Assembly (NCBI GenBank): GCA_965657795.1
Contig: CBFHQJ010000009.1
Location: 1-64,000 of the forward strand
Length of the DNA stretch: 64,000 nt
Reading direction: 5' to 3'
Source: SW10 sp965657795
Lineage (GTDB): Bacteria; Verrucomicrobiota; Verrucomicrobiia; Verrucomicrobiales; Akkermansiaceae
Each line of letters begins with the position of its first letter. Position 1 is the stretch's first letter. The translations under genes were made by a program, and so were the position numbers. Positions 18,243 through 28,407 of this stretch are shown piece by piece. The notes beneath the pieces were generated by a model that was given only the letters and a program-made list of their open reading frames with translations, ran no database searches and was not told the origin of the DNA.

Positions 18243-20285
18243 TTATGGGGTTTGGACAACTCGGTAGAAAACCCGGGAAACATCAAGGGGTGGATCGATG
18301 TCATTGAAGGTTGAAGAAGGACCGCTTGCAGTCGGGTCATCAAGTTCCTCCCAGTTGAGCAAATCGGTGGACCGTTGGACCGAGTAACCCTGGCCGGCAG
18401 AAGATGCCCAAGTGATCGTCGTGCCATTCCCGGAGTCAACCACGATGGAGGTGATGCTCAACCCAACTTCAGGCGCGGGAGCCTCAATCTGCAGGAACTG
18501 GAATGGCAGAATGACTTCGCTGGTGTAGCGAATTTCGTCAAGCAGCAAGCCGTAATCAGCATTGGTCAATTTTCCAAATTCGAAGGCCGCCGCCGGGTGG
18601 GTGTAGCCATTCATCTCACTGTCCGAAAGCGTGCGGGTCTGCATGAGCTCGTAATCGTAGTAAAAACTCACTTCACCGGTCTCCTCATTCAAAGTGAGGG
18701 CAGCATGGTGCCATGAATCATTATCGTTGACACCATCACCGTCCTCCGCCCAATCGGCTCCGACATAGCTGGCGACGTTTCCGTCACCCGTCGGGGTGTC
18801 AACCCAGATGCGTTGTTCAGATGGAATGTTCGCTCCACCAGTGGGACCTACGACAAAGTTAAAGTTCTCATCGACTCCATTCTCAGCAACGCCATCGGAA
18901 TCACCTGCAGGCGTGTCGAAGCGTGCCCGAAGCCGGCCAAATGCGCCGGTTGCAGCGTGGTCAAAATCAAACTGCCAGCGAAGATCACCAGCTTGAGAAC
19001 GGCGCAAGAAGGCATGATAGCCACCAGGCTCCCCAACCACCTTCATGAAGAACTCAAGCGTGTAGGAAGTGTCCAGCGAGGCGTCGTTTTCGACACGAAG
19101 ACGGGACCCTGGAGCACTGGCATCGAGAGAGAATTGATTCGCAAAGCTGGTATCAGTCAGCGGATCATAGATGACGGGGGCCGGGACATCAGTCGAGTAA
19201 ACTGGAGTTCCATTGCCAGCGCTGGCATCGTTCAGGTCGCTTGCAGAATTCTCAGCAAGGAAAATGTCCCCGCCTTCAACCGCACCTTCTTCTTCGAGTC
19301 TCCAATAACCCGCGATCTCGGTATCGACCTCGCCAGCTTCGCGGAGAAATTCTCCCGGAGTCAGGATCGAATTTGAGAAGCGAAGTTCGTCCATAAACAG
19401 TGCACCCTCATTGCCCGAAAGCTTTCCGAAAAGAAGGTCGGCTGCGGGATGAGTGTATCCGTCACCTTCGGAATCGCTAAGAGTGCGCGTCTGCCCGAGA
19501 CGATAGTTAAAGTAGAATTTGATCTCTTGGGTTTCTTGATCAAAGGAAACCGCGATGTGATGCCAATCGGTGAGATCGTTGGCCCCATCACCCTGGAGTG
19601 CGATATCAGCATCGTTGGGATTACCGCTGTTGACGTCATAAACGTAGTCGGTTCCGACGCCGGTATTCTGGTCACCGATATCGGCTCCATTAATGTCCTT
19701 GGCTCCGGTATCAATATAAATTTTGGTGCTGTCGCTCTGCCCCTGGGGTTTCAGGACGAAGTTGACGTTTTCGTCCACCCCGTTCTCCGCAGTATCGTCG
19801 GGCGCGCCAGCCGGAGTATCCCAACGGGATCTGGGCTTTCCAAATTCCAGATTGGCACCGTGATCAAAATCAATCTGCCAGCCCAGATCACTGAATTCCC
19901 GACGACGAAGAATACTTTCATAGCTGCCAGGCTGGCCGACATATTTCACAAACAACTCGATCGTGAACGAAGTGTCGAACGCCGTGGAGTTCAAAACCTG
20001 AAGCTGTGAATTCGCCGCTGTGACATCGAGCGAGAGCCCATTTGCATAGGTCGTGTTGGCAACCGGATCAAAAATCTCGGTGGCAGGAACATCAGCTGAG
20101 TAGAGCGGGTTTCCGGACGTGTTTGTCGCATCCAGCGGCCCCGGGTCCACTTCATTCACGGCGGTGATCACGGACTGACCCTCGGCCGCACCATCCTCCT
20201 CAAATCGCCACAAGCCCACGGTATCACCATGGGAAGTAAAGATTGAGACAGGCAACAAAACTAAGAAACGATTCATCATGAGCAT
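18243..20285 (-). CDS. Secreted protein with two LamG (concanavalin-like) domains
   Basis: A 680-residue protein with a signal peptide in MNRFLVLLPVSIFTSHG (three Met codons at 20285, 20279 and 20276 could start it; the last gives the most typical leader). Two tandem LamG/concanavalin-like domains occupy about 25-310 and 320-600. Each opens with GxWRxEExGAxEG and carries the same core (SFTIELFVKYVGQPGSYES and SYTLEFFMKVVGEPGGYHA). The tail (600-680) is the STDLxxW beta domain (YSVQRSTDLLNWEELDD). LamG modules commonly bind glycans. A closely similar LamG core occurs in the CotH giant just downstream. Confidence 0.82.
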   Translation of the reverse strand: MLMMNRFLVLLPVSIFTSHGDTVGLWRFEEDGAAEGQSVITAVNEVDPGPLDATNTSGNPLYSADVPATEIFDPVANTTYANGLSLDVTAANSQLQVLNSTAFDTSFTIELFVKYVGQPGSYESILRRREFSDLGWQIDFDHGANLEFGKPRSRWDTPAGAPDDTAENGVDENVNFVLKPQGQSDSTKIYIDTGAKDINGADIGDQNTGVGTDYVYDVNSGNPNDADIALQGDGANDLTDWHHIAVSFDQETQEIKFYFNYRLGQTRTLSDSEGDGYTHPAADLLFGKLSGNEGALFMDELRFSNSILTPGEFLREAGEVDTEIAGYWRLEEEGAVEGGDIFLAENSASDLNDASAGNGTPVYSTDVPAPVIYDPLTDTSFANQFSLDASAPGSRLRVENDASLDTSYTLEFFMKVVGEPGGYHAFLRRSQAGDLRWQFDFDHAATGAFGRLRARFDTPAGDSDGVAENGVDENFNFVVGPTGGANIPSEQRIWVDTPTGDGNVASYVGADWAEDGDGVNDNDSWHHAALTLNEETGEVSFYYDYELMQTRTLSDSEMNGYTHPAAAFEFGKLTNADYGLLLDEIRYTSEVILPFQFLQIEAPAPEVGLSITSIVVDSGNGTTITWASSAGQGYSVQRSTDLLNWEELDDPTASGPSSTFNDIDPPLDVSRVFYRVVQTP

Positions 20286-20299
20286 GAATCACTATCAAC

Positions 20300-20455
20300 A
20301 TGAGTGAGCCAGACCAAGCTGAAAGGTCTCACATCGCTGAAATAAGTCCGGAGCAATACGTGAAAGAGACAGTTTTGGAAAATACCGGTAGCTTTCGACA
20401 TCCAAAACACCCAGATTCCCCCCCAATCCTCGCGGATCAACCTACGAACTGTTAG
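20300..20455 (+). other. Possible 51-codon ORF in the divergent intergenic region
   Basis: An ATG at 20300 opens a 51-residue frame (MSEPDQAERSHIAEISPEQY...) ending at TAG 20453-20455, just before the broken gene at 20469. It has no recognisable family and no clear ribosome binding site. Apart from this, the 183 bases between the divergent genes show nothing recognisable; they must hold the promoters of both. Confidence 0.15.
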
Positions 20456-20468
20456 ACTGACAAGCGCA

Positions 20469-22283
20469 ATGAAACACCCCTCCTATCAAATCCCCACTGC
20501 CTTGATGCTGGCCTCACTGCCCGGGTTCATGAATGCCCAGTCCATTTTAGCGGACTGGGATCAAACTTAGAACTACTTCCACCCCGTCGCCGGAGTCCTC
20601 CCGGCCGGCTCGGGCCCAACCACTCCTCACCCCGAGGAATCCACGCCTTGGTTCGCGACCGAAGCCGATTTCAACGAAAGCTACACCGGCCCGTCGTTCA
20701 CCATCAGCGGACTTGGCTTCGAATCAGGAACCGGTCAGGGACCTCTCGGTTACGGAACCATTAATTACCCCACCAACGTCGCCAACCCGGAGTTCCAGAC
20801 TCTGGCCACCAGCCTCACCACTCCCACCAGCGGAGACCGATTTACGGCCTATTTCCGGACGACTTTCACCGTGCCCGACGATGGTAATTTCTATGTGAAC
20901 CCAATCATTCGCTACGTCCTTGATGACGGCGGCTACGTCTACCTCGATGGCCAACTCATCCTCGCGGTCAACGTGGCTCAGGACGCCCTCGACGACTACG
21001 GGACCAGGGCCGCCGGAAGCACCGGCACCGAGGACAATCTTCGCAACGCCGAGCTCTCACTCCCAGTCGGGACCCGCACTGGCGGAAATTCCGAAGTCGA
21101 CCCTGCCATTGGGGCCAACGCGACCTTAATCACCCAGATCGACCGGCTTTCCCCTGGTCAACACACCCTCGCTGTTTCCGCGCACAACACCTCATCAACC
21201 AGCTCGGACCTCGCTCTTGCCATGCAGTTCGTCTCAGAAGTCACCGACTGCCTGATCTCAGGACCGGCGGCGTCTTCAACACGCGATCTCGCCGGAACCC
21301 CTGCTGATCCCTCGGACGATACCATTTCGGCCGCAGTCACCATCGTTCCCGAAGGCAACACGGCCGCGACCTGGCAAATCACCGGGCCAACCGGCATTAC
21401 CCTCATCGGAACCACCGGAACCTACAACGCCCCGGTTACCCTCCAAAACATCCCGATCTCCGAATTTGCCTCGGGAAGTTTGATTGTCGAAATCGCCGAC
21501 TCCACCAGTCCCACCTGCACTACGACCGTTGAAATCCTGCCACAGCGAATCATCGGCTTGGATAGCATCGGTGGCACCCCTATCGTCACCACTGGCGACC
21601 TAGAGGCTTCGGGTTGGATCTTCGACGAAGTGGCGCAAACCTTCACACTCAACAACCCCGGAGGCTCTGCCCCACTGTACACCATCACTTCGTCCGTAAT
21701 CGACCTCACCGGCCAAACTGATGTTCGCTTCTCCGGCACTCTCTCCGTAATCGACGGATCCAGCGGCACTGAGATCGAAGACCAATTCAACGCCTTTCTC
21801 ATCCTTGATGGCGATACCGACAATCCGGTCAGCCTGATCGATCGCCACGATGTCCTCACTCGCGACGGACTTCTCACCGACGCCGAGCTCGCCCCCGGAC
21901 AAGGTACCTTCATTCGCTCACTCGATACTATCATCCCGGCCTCGGCCAATTCGGCACGCGTCGTGATTCAGGCCATCAACAACTCAAATAACGAAACCTT
22001 CCTGGTGGATGGCATCGGGTTTGCCCTCGCCGATCCTGCCCTCGAAGCCTACGCGCTTCCCCCGGTTTACAACAACCAGGGCACCGACGACCCGGGCGAT
22101 GACGTCTTTACCTCCGACTTCGTCATCACTTCCGCCAATCTCGGTGCCAGCAACGGATGGAACAGTAACGAGACACCGGCTTCCGGAAGTTATGCCGATT
22201 GCCAATCCCGTCACCTTCGGGCCCTTCCGTCCGTTTCGCACTCCCATCACGGTTACCTTGACCGACGATCTCGACCCCACTAA
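20469..22283 (+). pseudogene. Broken secreted beta-domain protein, N-terminal part (nonsense codon at codon 34)
   Basis: The ATG at 20469 starts a signal peptide (MKHPSYQIPTALMLASLPGF, then MNAQ) and the mature sequence ADWDQT, followed by an in-frame TAG at 20568-20570. The same frame then continues without a stop to 22283 with sensible protein (NYFHPVAGVLPAGSG...; YVYLDGQLILAVNVAQD; later Ig-like segments). A tryptophan codon TGG at the TAG position would restore a natural-looking sequence (DQTWNYFHP). At about 22190 the sense moves by one base: one extra T in GATTGCC breaks GAT-GCC-AAT-CCC, and the frame runs out at 22283. The first Met after the TAG is at 20871. This is most likely a decayed gene. 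Confidence 0.75.
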
Positions 22284-23640
22284 AACTGTGAGCATTCCGC
22301 TGACCTTGTCGGACCCCAGCCTCACCGTCTCGGCAGCAACCAATATCACCCGCCTCGAAAATGGCCCCGGCTTTGATGATGACACCCTGACCTTCGACCT
22401 CGAGATTCTTGCGGCCAACGGAGGCCCGGGCTGGAAGATCAATTCCAATATCGTTTCGCCAGCCTCCGGAGACTTTGGAATCGTCACCTTCACCGTCCCG
22501 GCACCACTCGTTCAGGGACCGTTGACACAGGAAGTCGTCGACCGGAGTTACCGCAACGTTTCACAAGCCGTGACGGTCAACGTCCCCGGGCGTCACCTCA
22601 TCGGGCCAAGCGATCTCAGCGGATCCCTTGAGGATGTTGTCTCCAGCCCGGTTATCGCGCCGTCGGCAGCCTGGGTCAACGATGTCACCAATCGCACCCT
22701 GACCATGGCCGTCAATGCCACCACGGTTCAGGATGTCGTTTCCGAAACGATCGATCTCAGCACTGCGGACACTGTTTACTTTTCGGCTGTCATGCGCGCC
22801 TCCGAGACCAGCACCACCTCGAACTTCGAGACCGGGGACCGCTTCGGGGCCGAACTTTATTACCGCGTGGATGACACCTTCTTCATCGTCAACCTCATCG
22901 CTCCCTATGACACTGGAGACGGTAGCCCCGCCACCACCGGAGACACTGCCGGTGCCAACGGGCCCGCCAACGGATTCATTAATGGTTATAGCGGGACACC
23001 GGGCACCGATCTCCAGACCGATGCCGTTTATGCCAGCAATGCCGAGAACTACGATGCCAACCGCGCTCGTGATGAATTCAACCGCAACGGAAACCCCGCC
23101 GCTTCCACCTTCACCGCCACATTCCCTCTCACCGCGGAAATCCCGGCCGCTGCCGAGGAAGCCTTCGTCGTGATCAGTGGTCAGGGTGGTGGCGGAAATG
23201 AAAATTTTGTCGTCAGCGACCTCCTGTTTTCAACCGAGCCCTTCTCGCTTGATGGCGATGCCGATGGCATTCCCACCGACTACGAAATTGCGAATGGCCT
23301 AAACCCCAACGATCCCTCGGATCGCAACACCGATCTCGATAAGGACGGCCAGTCCAACTACGCTGAATTCCTCGCCGGCACCGCCGCCAATGATGCCAAC
23401 TCAATTCTCCGCATCACCAGTTACAACATCGACGGCAACATCGTCAGCACCTTCTGGACAAGCGTCCCCGGCAAAACCTACCGGATTGAGTTCAGCACCG
23501 ACCTCGTCACTTGGACCGATCTTGGATTCGATTTCCCGGCCGCCAATGCGCCTCTGATCGAGACCGGCTCCGGAGACTTCAACCTCACCGGAATCGGCGC
23601 TCCGGCCGAAGCCTACTTCCGCGTCGTAGTCGCCCCATAA
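22196..23640 (+). pseudogene. Broken secreted beta-domain protein, C-terminal part
   Basis: After the shift near 22190 the second frame carries the rest of the same protein to TAA at 23640. It has beta-sandwich segments (ANPVTFGPFRPF...; TVSAATNITRL), a Gly/Asp calcium-type hinge resembling thrombospondin type 3 or dockerin repeats (DGDADGIPTDYEIANGLNPN and DLDKDGQSNYAEFLAG), and the STDLxxW terminal domain (YRIEFSTDLVTWTDLG). The open frame extends back to an ATG at 22009, but the residues between 22009 and 22190 are proline/threonine-rich noise and not homologous sense. The gene ends 20 bases before a strong bidirectional terminator. Confidence 0.75.
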
Positions 23641-23656
23641 ACAAACTTCATCTAAA

Positions 23657-23698
23657 CGCAAAAACGGCGTCTCCCGATTCGGGGGACGCCGTTTTTTT
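23657..23698 (+). terminator. Bidirectional Rho-independent terminator between convergent genes
   Basis: AAAACGGCGTCTCCC (from 23661) pairs with GGGGGACGCCGTTTT (to about 23695) around a short ATTC loop. The stem is flanked by A and T tracts, so it can stop transcription from both sides: the broken gene ending at 23640 (+) and the DUF1080 gene ending at 23714 (-). Confidence 0.9.
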
Positions 23699-23713
23699 GA
23701 TCCTAAAAGGAAT

Positions 23714-24370
23714 CTATTTGATCTCCCTAATCTCAAGCTTCCGATACCAGACTTCGTCACCGTGATCCTGAAGATAGATCCGGCCGCTGGCATTGTGCGC
23801 AAAATTTTCCTTACTTTTAAATTTCGACTTTTTGTGAGCCTCTTTCCAACGGTCGCTGCCCACCACAATATCGACCACCAACTCGCCATTGAGATAGTGC
23901 TGCAGATGCTTCCCCTTCACCACCACGCGTGAAGAATTCCACTCGCCCACCGCATTCAGCTTCTTTTTGTCATTCGCGGCAAGAATGTCATAGAGCGACG
24001 AAGCCTGCCGCTTCACGCTCTTCGCACCGTCCGGATGAGCGTCATCGAGAACCTGATATTCCGGCCCCAAATTAGCCGACCCATACTTCGTCACCCGATA
24101 CTTCACCCCGCTGTTGCCCTTGGGCGAAATCTTCCACTCCCAGCGGAACTCAAAGTCGGCATATTCCTTCGCCGAATAAAGATCGCCCCCTTTGGCCTTC
24201 CGGTGCAAGACACCGTCTTCCGCCACCCAGGCCCCTTCTTTGACCTCTCCTCCTTTGGAATTGGTCCAGCCCTTGAGGGTCTCACCGTCAAAAATTGAGA
24301 CCCATCCCTCCTCGGCCTGAGAGCCGGAAACCGTGACCGCGAAGGCCATCATACATGCTAGTTTGTTCAT
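23714..24370 (-). CDS. DUF1080 (3-keto-disaccharide hydrolase family) exported protein
   Basis: A 218-residue protein from MNKLACMMAFAVTVSGSQAEEG, a signal peptide; an ATG four codons upstream (24382) is an alternative. The rest is one concanavalin-like DUF1080 domain: opening WVSIFDGETLKGW, then DFEFRWEWKISPKGNSGVKY, GPEYQVLDD, GEWNSSRVVVKGKHLQHYLNG and RIYLQDHGDEVWYRKLEIRE, all typical family blocks. Recent work assigns some DUF1080 proteins as hydrolases of 3-keto-disaccharides or glucosides; whether this copy is one is inference. It is divergent from the PQQ-propeller gene with an 86-base shared promoter region, and ThuA proteins occur nearby, which fits sugar oxidation and cleavage in the periplasm. 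Confidence 0.9.
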   Translation of the reverse strand: MNKLACMMAFAVTVSGSQAEEGWVSIFDGETLKGWTNSKGGEVKEGAWVAEDGVLHRKAKGGDLYSAKEYADFEFRWEWKISPKGNSGVKYRVTKYGSANLGPEYQVLDDAHPDGAKSVKRQASSLYDILAANDKKKLNAVGEWNSSRVVVKGKHLQHYLNGELVVDIVVGSDRWKEAHKKSKFKSKENFAHNASGRIYLQDHGDEVWYRKLEIREIK

Positions 24371-24456
24371 CGCAGGGTTCAAAACGGTGCCGCGAGATCG
24401 AAAATTTCATCCACTCCCGTGCTTGCGCATCTGAAAAACGAGATCAACTGTTAGAA

Positions 24457-25689
24457 ATGATCAAAGGTGTCCTCACTTCTGTGGCTCTCTCCGCCACCTT
24501 TCTCTCCGCTGCCGACTGGACCCAATGGCGCGGCCCGACCCGAGACGGCAAGGTCCACAAAGATGCCTCTCCGTGGCCCACCACCCTCTCCAAAGAGAAC
24601 CTAAAACTTCTCTGGTCCGTCGACCTTGCCGAAGGATATTCCAGCCCCATCGTGGCAGGATCCAAGGTTTTCACGGTGGAAACCAAGGCCAAGAAGACCG
24701 AGATCGTTCGCGCCTTTGATCGCAAAACCGGAAAACAGGTCTGGGACAACGACTGGGCCGGCTCCATGAGGGTTCCGTTTTATGCCGCCAAAAATGGTTC
24801 CTGGGTCCGCTGCACCCCCGCCACCGATGGGAAGACCCTCTTCGTCGGCGGAATGAGGGATGTTCTCATCGCCATCGATACCGAGACCGGAAAAGAGAAA
24901 TGGCGCCGCGACTACCCCTCCGAGGAAAAAACCCCTCTTCCTTCTTTCGGATTCGTCTCCTCTCCACTTCTCGATGACGACCACATTTACGTACAGGTCG
25001 GCACCGCTCTTCGCAAGATCAACAAGAGCGACGGCAAGACCGTCTGGCAGGCCATGGCGGACGAACGGGCCATGTTCGGTAGCGCCTTCTCCTCACCCTT
25101 CCGCGCTACCATTCAGGACGTCGACCAAATCCTCGTGCAGACCCGCAGCACCCTCGGCGGAATCCTGCCCTCAAACGGTAAAGCGGTCTGGGCCACCCCC
25201 GTCAAAGCCTTTCGCGGCATGAACATTCTCCCTCCGACTCCAGTGGGCGACAAAATCTTCACCGCAACTTACGGCGGCGGGTCCTTCCTTTACGATATCG
25301 CCAAGAAGGACAAATTCCTGGCCGCGACCCAACTCTGGAACGACACCAAGCGTGAAGGCTACATGTCATCGCCTGTCGTTATCGATGGAAAGATCTACCT
25401 TCACGGTCGCGACAAACGCTTCCACTGCCTCGACCCTGAGAGCGGAAAAACACTCTGGAGCTCTGATGACAAGTTTGGCGAATACTGCTCCATGGTTACC
25501 CAGGGCAACCACATCCTCGCCCTCGACCAACGCGGCATCCTTCTCCACATCGACGCCAACCCGAAAAGCTTCAAGCTCCTTTCCGCAGTGAAGCTCGAAA
25601 CTCCCGCAACCTGGGCCCACCTCGCGGTCTGCGGAGACGAACTCTACGTCCGCCACCTCAAAGGCCTCAACGTCTACCGCTGGAAGTAG
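24457..25689 (+). CDS. Exported PQQ-like (WD40-type) beta-propeller protein
   Basis: A 410-residue protein. The start at ATG 24457 gives the leader MIKGVLTSVALSATFLSA; an upstream in-frame start at 24355 would overlap the divergent gene and adds a non-leader sequence. The mature protein begins DWTQWRGPTRDGK, the usual opening of PQQ-binding-like outer-membrane propellers in this group. Seven or eight blades with GKxxWxxD-type motifs follow (KTGKQVWDNDWAG, ETGKEKWRRDYPSE, SDGKTVWQAM, ESGKTLWSSDD). These resemble quinoprotein folds and BamB, but no PQQ ligands can be assigned. The function is probably structural or redox in the periplasm. Confidence 0.85.
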   Translation: MIKGVLTSVALSATFLSAADWTQWRGPTRDGKVHKDASPWPTTLSKENLKLLWSVDLAEGYSSPIVAGSKVFTVETKAKKTEIVRAFDRKTGKQVWDNDWAGSMRVPFYAAKNGSWVRCTPATDGKTLFVGGMRDVLIAIDTETGKEKWRRDYPSEEKTPLPSFGFVSSPLLDDDHIYVQVGTALRKINKSDGKTVWQAMADERAMFGSAFSSPFRATIQDVDQILVQTRSTLGGILPSNGKAVWATPVKAFRGMNILPPTPVGDKIFTATYGGGSFLYDIAKKDKFLAATQLWNDTKREGYMSSPVVIDGKIYLHGRDKRFHCLDPESGKTLWSSDDKFGEYCSMVTQGNHILALDQRGILLHIDANPKSFKLLSAVKLETPATWAHLAVCGDELYVRHLKGLNVYRWK

Positions 25690-25735
25690 CTTTCCAAAAG
25701 GCAGGGGTTTCGGAACAGATGTTAACTCAGCTGCC

Positions 25736-28117
25736 TTAATCCTGTTCGATCACGCGATAAAATCCTTTCACGGTCGTCGAGGGAACGGTCTGGGTATAGC
25801 TGGTCAAAGGACCGATTGCCGTGACATCGTCGATCTCGAGAAAATCATTCAAACTTTCTCCCGTTTCGATTCCATAGGTGCGACCGGCAACCGAGCGCCA
25901 AGTAATGGTGACATCATCAAATCCAGCGGTGGCCGAAGGAGTCCGTGTCAGATCCGTGATTTCAAGTTTGATGCTAGGCTCGGCAGAGATGATTTGGATC
26001 GCAGTGATCGCGCCGCGATTTGTCGATCCCTGACCGGCGAGGTCGCCGCCCCCGTTCATGATAAGGTCGATGTTGTCACCGCTTACTCCCGGAATGTAGA
26101 AGAAACTCCCGGCCTGAGTGAGATCACCTTCGGCGCTGGCAACTTGCTGCGATAGTGGTTGAAGACCCGCAACGTCTGGGTCGTTTTCACGCAAGCGCAC
26201 TGCTGGGAACGCGTCGCTGGCCTCGCTTAGAACGACGTCCTCAAAGCCACGGTCATGATTCGTGTAAACGACCAGATCATAGTTCGCGAATGGGATCGCC
26301 GCGATTGAGATCGTGTTGGAAATGGCTCCATCAATCACAGTCACCCAGCCGGTGAGCAGTTTGCCATCGGGTGTCTCAGGCGCCCCGGCGCTCCACTCCT
26401 CCTCGGTTGCCCAAGTCACGGTTGCTCCGGAGTCTGCGCCTTGCTCATCAACCAGGACCACCTGATCGCCGGTCGCGCCGGAAAGATTATTCCAGTTCGT
26501 TTGACGCGCAATTCCAGCCTCGTCCGTCAGCTCCAGGAAAGCATTTGCGCCCCGCCCGGCTCCAAAATTGAGACCAATAGCTCCATTGTCGCTGCTTAAT
26601 CCATCGTCGGCGTTAAGTGGATTCCGATTGTTGGCAAGCTCCCAGTCATCCCGGAAGAAGTCACCATCAGTATCAGCGAGATTGGGATCGGTTCCGGAGA
26701 CTCCTCCCGTCTCAAGATCATCCGTAAGAGTATCACCATCTGTGTCGGCATTCAGAGGACTTGAACCTGTCATCGTAGCATCGACAAAAATCCCGGTACC
26801 GTCCTCGACGCCATCGAGAAGATTATCATCATCACTATCAGAATCGTTGGGATCTGTTCCCTGTGCCAATTCGCGACTGTTTGGCGAACCGTCATTGTCA
26901 CCATCACCCTGTTCACCATTATCCCCAACCGCGCTACCTGGATCGAGAAGATTGGCCACTTCCCAATCGTCGGGCAAGTTGTCCATGTCAGTATCGCTGA
27001 GATTCGGGTTGGTGCCCGGATCTCCGGCCCCGTTGTTGATCCCGCTATTGTTCTCAATGTTATCGGGAAATCCGTCCCCATCCGTATCGGCAGCATTGGG
27101 ATCGGTGCCGGGATCGGTGGCCGAGTTAAAGACACCGCTGTTGTTCTCAAGATTGTCAGCGAGGGTATCGCCATCACTATCGGCCTCGTTCGGGTCCGTG
27201 CCAGTGTTGGTATCATCAACATAAATCCCGGTGTTGGTTTCGACTTCGTCGTTTAATGAATCGTCATCCGAGTCAGCATCCCGGGGATCAGTACCACGCT
27301 GAAATTCCTCGAGGTTGGTCAGGCCATCACCATCAGGATTTCCGTCCGCACCATTGTCGGGATTAGTCGTACCGTCATCGCCGGGATCAAGGTTGTTTGC
27401 GGTTTCCCATGAGTCAGGGAGTCCGTCCCCATCGCCATCGGTCCTATCGACTTCTTCAATGATAAATCCTGCGATCCCAATCCGGTTGCCCGTGTTATTC
27501 TGACCCGCGATATTCAGGGTGCTCCCGGAGATCCCTCTTCCCACGACGTAGTTCCCGCGGGTAACACCGTCAGCCTCAATCCAGAGACCGCCTGATCCAG
27601 CCAGGTTTCCAAAAGCGGGAAAGTTGGCATCCAAGACTGGCGTCCCGTTGATAAGCGGCACCTCGGAGTCGTGAGTTGGGCCTGCATCTGAATTCAGCAA
27701 CACGTAAACATCATAGGAATCGTAAGGGATGTTGATCACATCGATCGTGGCACCGGCGCCACCGTCGTCGAGATACCCGACTGCAAGCCGAGCCTCGTTG
27801 TCTGCGGTTCCGCTGCCGCTATACCAGGCATTCGCAGAAGCCCAAGTGACCGTAGTGGACACGGCAGTGCCGGAATCATCGACAAGCCCTTCCAGGGTTC
27901 CGGCCGCGAGAGTTCCGGTTCGAACATTGCCAGGACCACCAGTCGGGTTGTTTGTTGGGTTAAAATTGGCAGTCAAAGTTTCGAGCGGACCAATGGTGTC
28001 GACCAAATTCGTCCATGCTTGATTGCCATCGTTTTCACTAAAATTGACGCCGATATGTGCGGCATGGCTGAGCGCCAAACAACTGGAGGTGACGAGCAAT
28101 AATACTGTTTTTTTCAT
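25736..28117 (-). CDS. Secreted protein: thrombospondin type 3 repeat array flanked by two copies of a beta domain
   Basis: A 793-residue protein with signal peptide MKKTVLLLVTSSCLALSHA (ATG at 28117; a Met at 28204 precedes it in frame but adds a non-leader stretch). An N-terminal domain (about 20-225, beginning HIGVNFSEN) and a related domain after the repeats (about 525-720, beginning IGLNFGAGRG) share the pattern VTWAxxxxWxxG and a NYDLVVYTNHD/YDSYDVYVLLNSD core. Between them (about 228-510) lies an acidic array of DTDGDGxPDxxEN units, calcium-binding thrombospondin type 3 repeats. The C-terminus is an STDLxxW-like domain. Surface or extracellular location is likely; it may be a calcium-stiffened stalk or adhesin. 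It converges on the PQQ-propeller gene. Confidence 0.82.
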   Translation of the reverse strand: MKKTVLLLVTSSCLALSHAAHIGVNFSENDGNQAWTNLVDTIGPLETLTANFNPTNNPTGGPGNVRTGTLAAGTLEGLVDDSGTAVSTTVTWASANAWYSGSGTADNEARLAVGYLDDGGAGATIDVINIPYDSYDVYVLLNSDAGPTHDSEVPLINGTPVLDANFPAFGNLAGSGGLWIEADGVTRGNYVVGRGISGSTLNIAGQNNTGNRIGIAGFIIEEVDRTDGDGDGLPDSWETANNLDPGDDGTTNPDNGADGNPDGDGLTNLEEFQRGTDPRDADSDDDSLNDEVETNTGIYVDDTNTGTDPNEADSDGDTLADNLENNSGVFNSATDPGTDPNAADTDGDGFPDNIENNSGINNGAGDPGTNPNLSDTDMDNLPDDWEVANLLDPGSAVGDNGEQGDGDNDGSPNSRELAQGTDPNDSDSDDDNLLDGVEDGTGIFVDATMTGSSPLNADTDGDTLTDDLETGGVSGTDPNLADTDGDFFRDDWELANNRNPLNADDGLSSDNGAIGLNFGAGRGANAFLELTDEAGIARQTNWNNLSGATGDQVVLVDEQGADSGATVTWATEEEWSAGAPETPDGKLLTGWVTVIDGAISNTISIAAIPFANYDLVVYTNHDRGFEDVVLSEASDAFPAVRLRENDPDVAGLQPLSQQVASAEGDLTQAGSFFYIPGVSGDNIDLIMNGGGDLAGQGSTNRGAITAIQIISAEPSIKLEITDLTRTPSATAGFDDVTITWRSVAGRTYGIETGESLNDFLEIDDVTAIGPLTSYTQTVPSTTVKGFYRVIEQD

Positions 28118-28407
28118 AGGAGATTTGAGAACTGGTGGAGAAATAGAAGCGAGATGTGTGCAATGCTTCCCACGAAGGTTGCTCTCAGAAAAAAATCTTA
28201 GCAACCCTGAAAAATCGCCAAGGTGGATATTGATTAAAATTACACATTAATGGCTGTGATATTGCCGCGGATCCTTCTTATTTCCGGCCATCGAGTGACC
28301 TCAAGCAAAGCTGATTTGCCTTGATTTTCAAACATTCCGCCGAGTGCACTGACGGACTTCCGCACCGTGACTTCGAGTGAATCAGAGTTTGCGTTCAGCA
28401 GTACACC
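28118..28407. other. Intergenic region, no gene seen
   Basis: About 290 bases between the start of the thrombospondin-repeat gene and the end of the ThuA gene. No ORF with coding character, tRNA or hairpin with a T-tract was found. An AT-rich patch (28223-28255) is the most likely site of the promoter for the minus-strand gene ending at 25736. Confidence 0.4.

Noticed and set aside
20568..20570. TAG read as pyrrolysine or other recoding
   Set aside because: Trp fits the expected sequence, no Pyl genes are in the window, and other genes use TAG as a normal stop.
26550..27450. Tandem DNA repeat in the thrombospondin gene as a CRISPR-like or satellite array
   Set aside because: The periodicity is at protein level (DTDGDGxPD units with variable spacing) and belongs to a coding calcium-binding array.
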